From CBDIDH01 sp965277595 (GTDB lineage Bacteria; Planctomycetota; Planctomycetia; Isosphaerales; Isosphaeraceae), in assembly GCA_965277595.1 (NCBI GenBank), contig CBDIDH010000002.1:2666001-2730000 (forward strand): 64,000 nt of DNA, read 5' to 3'. How positions within the stretch are numbered: the first letter of the stretch is position 1; every line of letters starts with the position of its first letter. The notes beneath the pieces are model-generated. The model worked only from the letters and a program-made list of their open reading frames with translations. It was not told where the DNA came from and ran no database searches. The position numbers and the translations under genes are program-made. Below, one piece after another: positions 38,191 through 46,811 of this stretch.

Positions 38191-39279
38191 TCAACCGACC
38201 TTCCAGACCCCGTCTTCCATCACGACCCGGCCATCGGCGGTGAGCCGACCCCCCGCGCGGGTGTCGACGATCAGGTCCCAGTGCAGGGTTGACTCATTCA
38301 GTCCGCCGGTCTCGGGATAGCTCTGACCCAGAGCCAGATGCACGGTTCCGCCGATCTTCTCGTCGTAGAGAATGCTCCGCGTGAACCGCTGAATGCCGCC
38401 GTTGAGACCGATTCCCAGCTCGCCAAGGCATCGGGCGCCGGGGTCGAGGTCGAGCATCGAGAGCAAGTAGTCTTCGCCCTCGTCCGCTCGGGCCGAGACG
38501 ACCCGTCCCTCGTCAAACTCCAGCCCGATGCCCGATAACTCGCGGCCGTCGCGGCAGACCGGGAACCCGCAGCGCAGGCGTCCCCGGGCACTCGACTCGA
38601 TCGGTCCGGTGAAAATCTCGCCCGAGGGCATGTTCCGCCGACCGTCGGAATTGATCCAGGTCCGCCCGGCAACCGAGAGCGTCAGGTCGGTTTCCTCGGC
38701 CTCGATTCGCAGCGAGTTCACGCCCGACATGAACTCCAGAAGGCCCGCCTGACTCCGGCCAAGGTCTTGCCAGGCGGCGACCGGGTCGGGTCGATCGAGA
38801 AACATCGCCGAGGCGACGAAGGCTTCGTAATCGGCCGAGGTCATCGCGGCGTCGGCGGCATAGGCGGCGGTCGGATACTGGGTGACCACCCATCGGCTCT
38901 GCCGGAAGGCTCGACGGATCGGGTCGCGGGCACGATCAAAGACCGCCTGGCGACGGGGATCAACCCGGCTCATCGACCGCGTGTCGGTCTCGGCGCTGAT
39001 CCGTATCCGAGCGGCGACCGCTTCGGCCTCGAAGACCGAGACGGGATGGACATACGCAAGCTGTTCTTCCGTTGCCAGGCGGAGGAAGAACTCGGTCAGA
39101 TCGGGAAATTCGAGGCGGACGAGCGGATACGCCTCGCGGAGCACGATCGCCCGATAACAGGCTTCGACCAGCGGCTTCGCCTCCCACTCCGCGCCGATGA
39201 GGATGGTCTCGCCGGGAGTCACTCTCAGGCAATAGTCGACCAGGAGATCGGCCCAGCGTTCGATCAGTTCCTCCTTCAC
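38191..39279 (-). CDS. M29-family aminopeptidase
   Basis: 362 aa, cytoplasmic, close to the usual family length. LVDYCLRVTPGETILIGAEWEAKPLVEACYRAIVLREAYPLV at the N-terminus and, in the C-terminal half, NMPSGEIFTGPIESSARGRLRCG (metal Glu), IGLEFDEGRVV, CLGELGIGLN, ILYDEKIGGTVHLALGQSYPETGG and HWDLIVD (metal residues). First gene of the run that continues with the two secreted proteins and Uma2. Cleaves N-terminal residues from peptides. Confidence 0.9.
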   Translation of the reverse strand: MKEELIERWADLLVDYCLRVTPGETILIGAEWEAKPLVEACYRAIVLREAYPLVRLEFPDLTEFFLRLATEEQLAYVHPVSVFEAEAVAARIRISAETDTRSMSRVDPRRQAVFDRARDPIRRAFRQSRWVVTQYPTAAYAADAAMTSADYEAFVASAMFLDRPDPVAAWQDLGRSQAGLLEFMSGVNSLRIEAEETDLTLSVAGRTWINSDGRRNMPSGEIFTGPIESSARGRLRCGFPVCRDGRELSGIGLEFDEGRVVSARADEGEDYLLSMLDLDPGARCLGELGIGLNGGIQRFTRSILYDEKIGGTVHLALGQSYPETGGLNESTLHWDLIVDTRAGGRLTADGRVVMEDGVWKVG

Positions 39280-39396
39280 CCGCGCGCCTCCTCTCGCTTC
39301 GCTTCGCTAACGGACAAATGTCCTGACCCCGTTCAGCTTATCCCCGCCGCATCGCCGCCGCAACGGAGAGACACCACGTCACGGGAGGATTCGAAA

Positions 39397-39500
39397 GTCC
39401 TGATTTTCAATGACCAAGGACCAATGGCCGATGACCAAACAGGCGGCATTTTTTGGTCATCGGTCCTCGGTCATCGGTCATCGGTACTTTGCAATCCTCT
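39397..39500. repeat. Heptad repeat element, full copy
   Basis: Left arm of four heptads (39409-39436: AATGACC, AAGGACC, AATGGCC, GATGACC), an 18-base core at 39437-39454 (AAACAGGCGGCATTTTTT), right arm of four (39455-39482: GGTCATC, GGTCCTC, GGTCATC, GGTCATC), then a TTTGCAAT tail. Perfect 7-base register on both sides. Lies between the permease end and the M29 gene start. Confidence 0.93.
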
Positions 39501-39509
39501 TGCACCGCG

Positions 39510-41168
39510 TCATCCCCGATACCATTCGCGGGCGAGTCGCGAACGAGCCGAGAGAGCGAGTGCTCCCAGGTTCAGGGCGATCGCCAGGCAGGCCAGAGCG
39601 GCGGGTCGCGACAAACCGCCTGCGTCATCGATCGCCCAGAAGAGCAGGGCGGGACCCAAAGGCCGGGTCTCGGCGGTCGGCGCGAGCACCAGGGCGGGCG
39701 TGACGCTCGTCGCCGCCAGCGCGAAGGTTAAAAGGGCCGACGACGGCGAGACGCCCAGAAGCCGCCCCGAAAGCCGACGCCGCGACTGCCTTCGAGTCGC
39801 TCCCAGCGTCACCGCCGCGTCGACGCGCGTCGGGCGCAAGCTCCGTTGTCGGTCCATCGCCGAGCGCTTCACCAGGGGGAGCCGGGCCAGGCCCACGCCA
39901 AGCACCAGCGCGATCCAGGGCGTTCGATCCGGGTCGAGCGCATCGGCCAGGGTCGCGAGCATCTCGCCGGCATGCCCCCCCCGACCCGTTCCCTTCCACG
40001 CCTCGGCGGCCATCCGAACGACCTCGGGCAAGGCCAAAAATCCGATCCCGAGCGCCAGGGGCGGAAACCTCTCGGGCCAGTTGACCGTCGGGCCGTCCGG
40101 CCCTCGACCCGACCAGGCCACCACCACCCTCGCGAGCAGCAAATCGACCACCACCACCGCTACCCCCAGCACCACCGAATTCATCAACGTCCGCTGAATC
40201 AAGAGATCATTCCCGAGAGCCGCCAGACCTCTCGAACCTCGACTCAGCGCCGCGGCGACCAGGCCCGCCAGCGGCAGCCAGGTCAACGCCGCGCCCCCCG
40301 CCAGCACCAGCGCCCAGAAACCCCCCCGCCCGGCCGAGACCGCGAGAGGCCGCGCCGAGGGAGCCTCGACCCGCCCGAGCGACGCGGTTCTCTCGCCGCC
40401 GAGCCATTCGATGCCCCGAAGACCGACCGAGGCCAGCAGAACGCCCATCAAGGCCAGCACGGCGGCCCGGGTCAACTGACCCGGCTCGGGGTCGAGCGCC
40501 GAGGCGGCGATCTGAAAGCCGAGCGTTCGCCTCAGCCCCAGCACCATCGGCGCTCCGGGTTCCAGCAAGGTCAGCCCAAACACAAGCGTCAGCGCCCGAG
40601 CGACCTCCGGCCTCACAACCGGCCAGACAATCCCGCGCCAGACCCGCCAGCGACCGGCTCCGGCAAGTCTCGCGGCGTCCTCCCAGCGTGGGTTGATTCT
40701 CGCCAGTGACGACGCCGTCGCCGCGGCAACCAGCGGCGTTCCCGATGTCAGACTGACCCAGAACCAGATCGCGAATCCGACGCGAGGATCGGACCAGGCC
40801 CCGGTCGGTTCCAGCCACCAACGCAGGCCAATCGCCCCGAAGGCCGGCGGCACCACCACCCCCGCGCAGGCGAGCGCCGCGAGGGGCAAACGACCCCAGA
40901 ACCGCCAGCGCACCACCCCTCTCGCCAGCGCGACCCCGATCAGTCTCGCCGCCAGCGTCACCCCAATCGCCATCGCCAGGCTATTGCGCAGGCATTCCCA
41001 GACATGATCGTCAAAAACAGCCAGCGCGATCGGAAACAAGGTCAGCCGCGCCGATCCGGTCGATCCCCTGTCTCCCAGCGCGGCCATGGCCAGCGCCAAC
41101 GCCGGACCCATCGCGATGACTCCCACCGCCACCACCAGAACACGCCCCAGCCGCCCCGACCTGACCAT
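39510..41168 (-). CDS. Two-domain ABC importer permease (FbpB/ThiP-like)
   Basis: 552 aa, about 12 membrane helices in two halves. Each half carries an EAA-type loop: EDAARLAGAGRWRVWRGIVW...RPE (about 165-190) and VDAAVTLGATRRQSRRRL (about 440-460). That layout fits Fe(III), thiamine or polyamine-type importers. Third gene of the ABC set; it begins 185 nt after the ATPase stop, and the gap holds a heptad repeat. Substrate not decidable from sequence. Confidence 0.88.
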   Translation of the reverse strand: MVRSGRLGRVLVVAVGVIAMGPALALAMAALGDRGSTGSARLTLFPIALAVFDDHVWECLRNSLAMAIGVTLAARLIGVALARGVVRWRFWGRLPLAALACAGVVVPPAFGAIGLRWWLEPTGAWSDPRVGFAIWFWVSLTSGTPLVAAATASSLARINPRWEDAARLAGAGRWRVWRGIVWPVVRPEVARALTLVFGLTLLEPGAPMVLGLRRTLGFQIAASALDPEPGQLTRAAVLALMGVLLASVGLRGIEWLGGERTASLGRVEAPSARPLAVSAGRGGFWALVLAGGAALTWLPLAGLVAAALSRGSRGLAALGNDLLIQRTLMNSVVLGVAVVVVDLLLARVVVAWSGRGPDGPTVNWPERFPPLALGIGFLALPEVVRMAAEAWKGTGRGGHAGEMLATLADALDPDRTPWIALVLGVGLARLPLVKRSAMDRQRSLRPTRVDAAVTLGATRRQSRRRLSGRLLGVSPSSALLTFALAATSVTPALVLAPTAETRPLGPALLFWAIDDAGGLSRPAALACLAIALNLGALALSARSRLAREWYRG

Positions 41169-41288
41169 CCCGTTCTTCCTTCACAATATTGATTGGCGCG
41201 GCGATGATTTATATTTCGATTTTGAGAACCCGCATTAATGGATCTTGACTTTCCCTTGAGGCGAAATGACCTTTGAATTTTATCAATT

Positions 41289-41323
41289 GGTCATTAGTCA
41301 TTTGTCATTGGTCATTGGTCATT
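41289..41323. repeat. Heptad repeat, five units
   Basis: GGTCATT, AGTCATT, TGTCATT, GGTCATT, GGTCATT in perfect register, without a clear left arm. Lies between the ABC ATPase and permease genes, so inside the presumed operon. Confidence 0.88.
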
Positions 41324-41353
41324 CTCTCTGGATATTCGTCTCCGTGTTTCCCG

Positions 41354-42460
41354 TCATGCCCTTGGCACCGCGAATTTACCGGGCAGAATGACGACGTGCT
41401 CGGGAGGAACGGACAGGGTCAGGCTCTGGCCTTCGCGAAAAGTCTGAGACTGGCTCTGAAGGGCGAGGGCAATCACGGGCCAGTCGCCGGGGCCGCGAAG
41501 GTGGACCTGGCGGACCTCGCCGAGAAAGACAAGACGTTCGATCGTCGCGAGAAAGCGGTTCGAGCCGGCGGGAACGGTCGAGCCGATCGAGAGCGAATCC
41601 GGGCGGATCGAGACCGTCACCGGAGTACCGCCGGGCAGACCGGCTTCGCCATCGGCAAGCGACGTCTGGCCGATCAGGCGGCCAAAAGGGGTTCGGACCA
41701 CAATCTCGCCGCGGGCTCCAGGCCCTTCGACCTGACCTTGCACGAGGTTCGTCTGGCCGAGAAAACGGGCGACGAAGGCGTCAACCGGGCGATTGTACAC
41801 GTCGGCCGGTACGCCCGACTGGACGATCCGTCCCAGGTCCATCACGGCCAGGTGATCGGCCAGCGCAAGGGCCTCGCGGGGGTCGTTGGTGATGACAAGG
41901 GTGGTCAGGCCCGTCTCGGCATGAACTCGACGGACCTCCTCGCGGATCTCGTCGCGAACGCGAACCTCAAGGCGGCCGACAGGGTCGTCGAGGATCAGCA
42001 GGTCGGGCTTCACGGCCAGGGCGCGGGCGATCGCGACGCGCTGGCGTTGCGAACCGGAAAGGTCATCGGGATATTTTGAGGCGAGGCTGTCGATGTGCAA
42101 GGCGTTCAGCGCCTCGGCGATCCGTTCCTTGCGTTCGCTCCTTCGGATCGCCTGAAGCGAAAGGCCATAGCCGACGTTCGCGGCAACGGTCATCCTCGGC
42201 CAGAGGGCGTCATCCTGAAAAACGACGCCGACCTTGCGGTCCCGAGGCGCAAGCTTGTGAACCATCCGGCCGTCGAAATAAATTTCGCCGTCATCTGGCG
42301 TTTCCAGGCCAGCGAGAAGCCGGACCAGGGTCGTCTTCCCCGCGCCCGACGGGCCGAGCAAAAAGGTGATCTCGCCGGGGCGAAGATCGATCGAGGCGCC
42401 ATCAACCACGGCAAGGCGATCGAAACGCTTGACCAGGCCGTGCGCGGTCACCCGGATCAT
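41354..42460 (-). CDS. ABC importer ATPase with degenerate catalytic residues
   Basis: 368 aa. Walker A GPSGAGKTT at 36-44, Q-loop VVFQDD, signature LSGSQRQRVAIARAL (about 135; usually LSGGQ), C-terminal TOBE-like region (VSIRPDSLSIG). Two key positions differ: after Walker B the sequence is LILDDPVGRLEV instead of LILDEP..LD, so the catalytic Glu is Asp; and the switch His is Asn (VITNDPREAL rather than THD). I checked both on the DNA. The ATG overlaps the stop of the binding-protein gene (ATGA). The transporter may hydrolyse ATP slowly, or be non-functional. Confidence 0.9.
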   Translation of the reverse strand: MIRVTAHGLVKRFDRLAVVDGASIDLRPGEITFLLGPSGAGKTTLVRLLAGLETPDDGEIYFDGRMVHKLAPRDRKVGVVFQDDALWPRMTVAANVGYGLSLQAIRRSERKERIAEALNALHIDSLASKYPDDLSGSQRQRVAIARALAVKPDLLILDDPVGRLEVRVRDEIREEVRRVHAETGLTTLVITNDPREALALADHLAVMDLGRIVQSGVPADVYNRPVDAFVARFLGQTNLVQGQVEGPGARGEIVVRTPFGRLIGQTSLADGEAGLPGGTPVTVSIRPDSLSIGSTVPAGSNRFLATIERLVFLGEVRQVHLRGPGDWPVIALALQSQSQTFREGQSLTLSVPPEHVVILPGKFAVPRA

Positions 42461-43530
42461 GACGCCTTCGCTCTCGGTTCAGAAGGCGTTTCGCTTTCCG
42501 CCTTGCGCGCGACCCGCCGATAGCGCTGACGTGCCCAGGCGGCCCATTCGGCCCTCAGCCACGACCGGAACCTTGGCTCTTCCACCAATCGGCCATCGAC
42601 CGCCCGCGAGAGGTCGTCAAGCGTCGCCAGGTCGATCGGTTTTGAAGGGGCGAGCCAGCTTCGCAGCAACCAGGCGCGCAGAACGGCCTCGGGAGCGATC
42701 TGACCGGCGAGCGTCTCCAGGAATGGCATCGCGTTGGACTCGCGCTCAAGAATTTTTGTAATTGAGGCCGGCGGCCAGGGGGGAGCCTCGATCATCCACC
42801 TTCGGGGTCCTTGGGGATCGTCCGCGCGGCTCAGCGCCTCGATCGCCTCGGCTCGTTCCGGGCGCGACTCGATGAGCGTCGCATTCAGGAGGTCGACAAG
42901 CAGAGGCTCGGCGGCCAGAAAAGGATCGATCTTCGCCGGTTGGAGATCGCCCAGGCCGGTCAACCCATCAAGAACAGCGCGGGCGGTCGCGGCATGCCGA
43001 CTTCTCCGAAGAACGGCCAGTCCTTCGCCTCGAACGGATTGGAGACAGTCGGAGTCGATCGTTAAACGTCTCCAATCATCAAGCACCAGCGATGCGTAAC
43101 CATCGACCCATTGATAACAGTGGATCACCGCGAGCGCTTGAGACGATGCGAGCGTCTGGCCGGCAAGCGATCGTGAACCGACGCCCAGGGGACAGTTGAC
43201 GACGCCCCAGGCCGGTTGATCGTGACGGACCCGATCGAACCGTTCGCCCCGGGCAAGACCCTGGTAAATCGAAACCGATCCGCCGAGGATCATGTCGGGC
43301 GGGTCGAGGCGTCGGACGACGCGTCGAAGGTCGTCCGAGGGGTCGAGAGTGACCCATCGAATCCTGATTGTCGGCGAGGTTTTAGCCACCTCGCCCTGAA
43401 ACCAGGCTCGACCGGCGGCATCCCAGGCGCTGGCGATGGTCAGGGCGTCAGCATCGACACCCCGACAACCGGAGAGGCCGGTCGCGGTGACCAGAACCGC
43501 GAGACCGAGGATAACGTGTCGGCGGATGAT
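42457..43530 (-). CDS. ABC importer binding lipoprotein, apparent ATC start
   Basis: About 357 aa if read from ATC at 43530. The first ordinary start codon in frame is GTG 43389, but the 47 codons before it encode a good lipoprotein signal (RRHVILGLAVLVTATGLSGC) and a natural continuation (SAWDAAGRAWFQGEV), with stop TGA directly upstream at 43536 and a GAGGGGG ribosome site. So either ATC is the start or a base is wrong. The body is a divergent periplasmic binding protein (DMILGGSVSIYQGL, NCPLGVGSRSL). Follows the M28 gene by 16 nt and overlaps the ATPase gene. Confidence 0.7.
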   Translation of the reverse strand: MIRRHVILGLAVLVTATGLSGCRGVDADALTIASAWDAAGRAWFQGEVAKTSPTIRIRWVTLDPSDDLRRVVRRLDPPDMILGGSVSIYQGLARGERFDRVRHDQPAWGVVNCPLGVGSRSLAGQTLASSQALAVIHCYQWVDGYASLVLDDWRRLTIDSDCLQSVRGEGLAVLRRSRHAATARAVLDGLTGLGDLQPAKIDPFLAAEPLLVDLLNATLIESRPERAEAIEALSRADDPQGPRRWMIEAPPWPPASITKILERESNAMPFLETLAGQIAPEAVLRAWLLRSWLAPSKPIDLATLDDLSRAVDGRLVEEPRFRSWLRAEWAAWARQRYRRVARKAESETPSEPRAKAS

Positions 43531-43546
43531 AAATCAACCCCCTCAA

Positions 43547-45439
43547 TCACTCATTCGGCTTTTTGCCCAGGGTCACGCTCAAGGGTGTTTCGTTTCCGTC
43601 GCGGATCACCACGACCTCGACGGTGTCGCCGGGCTTCTGTCGGGCAAGGCTTTCGGTGTAGTCGTAGATGGTCCCGATGGCCTTACCGGCGAACTTGACA
43701 ATCACGTCGCCCCCCTTCAGACCCCCTTTTTCCGCGGGACTTCCCGAGCGGACGCCGTTGAGCTTGACCCCCTTGACCTCGCCGCCGTAGTCGGGAATTG
43801 AACCCAGGTACGCCGAGATCGAAACTCGCCCCGGGTCGCCGCCGTGGCCCGACGTATTGACAACCTTCACAAACTCGGGCTTTCGCGGTCTCCGGGCAAG
43901 ATCAAGGAGAAGCAGCTCCGAGAGGTCGGCAATCCGCGACATTCCCTGGAAATTGATGCGGTCGGTGTCGTCACTTGGCCGGTGATAGTCCGAGTGCGTC
44001 CCCGTGAACGCAAAGAGGACAGGGATGTTCTTCTCGTAAAACGATTGCTGATCGCTCGGCCCCATGCCGTCGGCAATCTTCTTGACGGCGAAGCCTTCCG
44101 ACTTGCCGAGGGCGTCCACCAGCGCATCGATTCCCAGGCTCGTCCCGGTGCCGTAAACCGTCAACTCATCCTTATCATTGAGTCGACCAACCATGTCGAA
44201 GTTGATCATCATCACCGTATCGGCGAGCGGAACCAGCGGGTGATCGACATAATGGTGCGAACCGAGCAACCCACGTTCCTCGCCCGAGAAGGCGACGAAG
44301 ACAACCCGCCTGGGCAAGGGGTCGCCTCGCCTCGCCAGCCTTCGGGCCATCTCCAGCATCATCGCCGTCCCTGACGCATTATCGTCCGCGCCGTTGTGAA
44401 TATCCTTCGAGTTCGGCGAGAGCGAACCCGACGCCGGTCCCCCTCGGCCGACGTGGTCGTAATGTGCCCCGACGATCACCGTCTGCGAGGCGAGCGGCCC
44501 CGACCCTTCAAGCACCCCGATCACGTTGCGTGTCTTGATCGGCGCTCGCTCGATCTCCACCTGCGCATTCAAGGTCACGCCGTTCAGGGCGCGGGTTCGG
44601 GGTTTGAGGTCGTCGTCGATCTGGGTTTCCAGGTCGGCGAGGGTCGGCTGGCCGGTTTCGAGCAAAACGCGATCCATCAGCGCGCGGCTCACCGTCAAAA
44701 ACGGGATCTGCGAAAACGGAGTCGCCCCGCCCATCCGAAAGCGAAGCCGATCGTCGTCGCCGCCATGAAGACTGACCTGATCGTTGACGAGCAAGACCGC
44801 AACGGCGCCATGTTGAAAGGCGTTGGTCGCCTTGTGTTGCAGGTAGGCGAACCGCGAATCCTTCTTGCCGTCAAAGGGGCTATCCGCCTGATCCTGTCGG
44901 GGTTCGTGGCGGATCAGGATGACGGCTTTCCCCTTGACGTCCGACCCGGCGTAGTCGTCGTAGTCGAGCTTTTTCGAATCGTCCTTCGCGGTGATTCCGT
45001 AGCCGACGAAGACAACGGGGACATTGACGAGCGTCCCCCCCGTGCCGATCGCCAGCGGGTTGAAATCGTCCTTCGACGCCGAGGTCGTTCTGTCGCCCGG
45101 CCCTTGAAAGGACAACGTCGGGGTGCCGATCAGCTTGGGATCACCCAGGATCGTAAAGGGCTGAAAATACCCTTCGGTCCCTGGAAGCTGCGCCAGGCTC
45201 GCGTCCTTGAAGACGTTGGCGATGTATTCGGCGGCTGATTCGATGCCTTCGGTCCCCGGCGCCCGGCCTTCGCGGGCGTCGTCGGCCAGAAAGGTCACGT
45301 CGGACTTGAGCCGGAGTTCCGGCGAACGCGCCAGCCGCTCCTCGGCCAACGCCCCGGAGGCGATCGCCCAGACTCCCGCCAAGGCCAGGGCCAGCGACCA
45401 GAACCGCCTCAAGACCCGAATCGAAGAACGATCGATCAT
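43547..45439 (-). CDS. Secreted M28 aminopeptidase with PA and PDZ domains
   Basis: 630 aa; GGAAGG upstream. Signal peptide (LALALAGVWAIASGALA), PA-like insert at about 130-270 (VPVVFVGYGITA, VKGKAVILIRHEP), peptidase M28 core with zinc residues in GAHYDHVG (about 330), NGADDNASGTAMMLE, FSGEERGLLGS, INFDMVGR and HSDYHRPSDD, and a C-terminal PDZ domain (GVRSGSPAEKGGLKGGDVIVKFAGK, about 560-620). Exported metallo-aminopeptidase. Just upstream of the ABC importer genes, which might take up its products; that link is inference. Confidence 0.95.
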   Translation of the reverse strand: MIDRSSIRVLRRFWSLALALAGVWAIASGALAEERLARSPELRLKSDVTFLADDAREGRAPGTEGIESAAEYIANVFKDASLAQLPGTEGYFQPFTILGDPKLIGTPTLSFQGPGDRTTSASKDDFNPLAIGTGGTLVNVPVVFVGYGITAKDDSKKLDYDDYAGSDVKGKAVILIRHEPRQDQADSPFDGKKDSRFAYLQHKATNAFQHGAVAVLLVNDQVSLHGGDDDRLRFRMGGATPFSQIPFLTVSRALMDRVLLETGQPTLADLETQIDDDLKPRTRALNGVTLNAQVEIERAPIKTRNVIGVLEGSGPLASQTVIVGAHYDHVGRGGPASGSLSPNSKDIHNGADDNASGTAMMLEMARRLARRGDPLPRRVVFVAFSGEERGLLGSHHYVDHPLVPLADTVMMINFDMVGRLNDKDELTVYGTGTSLGIDALVDALGKSEGFAVKKIADGMGPSDQQSFYEKNIPVLFAFTGTHSDYHRPSDDTDRINFQGMSRIADLSELLLLDLARRPRKPEFVKVVNTSGHGGDPGRVSISAYLGSIPDYGGEVKGVKLNGVRSGSPAEKGGLKGGDVIVKFAGKAIGTIYDYTESLARQKPGDTVEVVVIRDGNETPLSVTLGKKPNE

Positions 45440-45672
45440 GCCCGAATACCTTCCTTAGACTGAACCGAAGCGAGACCCAACCGTCCACAACGGAGGTCTC
45501 ACGATTCTCGGCCGTCGCGCCGGGGGCGTCAAGCGCCCCTCGGCCCGGTCTGGGAAGGATTGATCGTTCGAAGCGTCGGAATGACGATCTTGAGAAGAGG
45601 AATGAACAGCGTGGGGAAGGTCTGACGCCTGATTGTGAAGGCTGGCTCGTTCAGTGAAGGTTTCGGAAAACG

Positions 45673-46473
45673 TCAGTCTCCAGCCGACTGCGCCCGCACG
45701 ACCAGCGTGTCCCGGCCTGTTTCGCGGCTGACGACGATCTTGTGCCAGGACTTCCAGGCTCGGTCGAGCTCGCGGACGTCGGCCAGGCCGTAATGGCTCT
45801 TCGAGGCGGTATCCCAGCCCGATTGGAGGCCGTCGCGGACGAACTGAAGGAAGCGTGGCCGACCCCCCATCTCGACCAGGAACCGCGAGATCGAATACCC
45901 CTGTCCGTAAAAGCCCATCAGGTCGCTCGGATACTCCTCCATCCGAAAGAGTCGGCCGAGGGGGAGTTCTCCACGCCGGGCGACGAGGTCAAGGCTGATC
46001 TGATCGTGTCGCCGCCGCTCGCGCAGGTCTTCGCTGAGAAGCGAGGCTCCTTCATCGGCCCAGCGCGGCATCGGACCACCAAAGTAGGCGGCGAAGATCG
46101 TGTGCGTGACCTCGTGCGGGATCGCCGAGGCGAGGACCCGGTCCAGGCGCCCCTCGACGCTCATCGACTGATCGGTCACCCGTCCCGAGGCGAACCCAAA
46201 AGAGGTCAGACCCCCCGCTTCACCCTGCGTGAGCTTGACTTTCACGGGGCAGGGGACCGGCCAGGGTGCCAGGTCCCGGCCGAGCCATTGCCGGGCGATC
46301 TCCTTGCGGCAGGTCTCGGCACGTTCGGCGACAACCCGGGCCGCCTCGGCCGTGGGTGCCTCGACCGTGAAGTTCGTTGTTCGGTGCGAGGCCCCCGCCA
46401 TCGCCGCGATCCAGGCCGCGGACGCCAGGAAAATTCCGAGCCTGCGCAGTCGGTCCACCTGTTGAGTCATCAT
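45673..46473 (-). CDS. Secreted HEVTH metallopeptidase-like protein
   Basis: 266 aa; AAGGAGGAG upstream of the double ATG. Signal peptide (LGIFLASAAWIAAMAGA). Zinc motif IPHEVTHTIFAAYFGGPMPRWADEGAS near 120-146: HExxH plus a downstream Glu in WADEG, the pattern of gluzincin or DUF1570-type peptidases. The rest is helical. Substrate unknown. Monocistronic by spacing (233 nt and 338 nt gaps). Confidence 0.8.
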   Translation of the reverse strand: MMTQQVDRLRRLGIFLASAAWIAAMAGASHRTTNFTVEAPTAEAARVVAERAETCRKEIARQWLGRDLAPWPVPCPVKVKLTQGEAGGLTSFGFASGRVTDQSMSVEGRLDRVLASAIPHEVTHTIFAAYFGGPMPRWADEGASLLSEDLRERRRHDQISLDLVARRGELPLGRLFRMEEYPSDLMGFYGQGYSISRFLVEMGGRPRFLQFVRDGLQSGWDTASKSHYGLADVRELDRAWKSWHKIVVSRETGRDTLVVRAQSAGD

Positions 46474-46811
46474 GACCCTCGCTCCTCCTTGAGCGACCGG
46501 ACGCTGTCCCTAGGTTTTTGTTGTGAATCCCACGGAAGCGAGAGAACATCCGAGGCGTTTTGATCCTTCGCGAGAGCCCCTTTCGGCGATCGCCGGAGCG
46601 GACTTTAGCAAATCTCAAAAATTCTGTCGCCCCGGATTTCTCGGAAGGGATCAACTCTCATGACCAAAAATCAAGGACCGATGACCGAGTGAGCGGATCA
46701 CGGTGAGGAAGGCTCTTATCCATTCTTCCTGATCTTCAATTTTCTTTGGTCATCGGTGATCGGTCATCGGTCATTCATGAACCCCGAGGACAAAAGCCGT
46801 CCTCGATTTTC
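46474..46811. other. Intergenic region holding a heptad element
   Basis: 338 bases between two minus-strand genes. Most of it is the repeat element at 46660-46779; the rest presumably carries the promoter of the metallopeptidase gene. Confidence 0.5.
46660..46779. repeat. Heptad repeat element, interrupted copy
   Basis: Left part ATGACC...GGACCGATGACCGAG (46660-46688); right arm of four in-register heptads at 46748-46775 (GGTCATC, GGTGATC, GGTCATC, GGTCATT). About 60 bases of unrelated sequence separate the arms. Confidence 0.75.
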
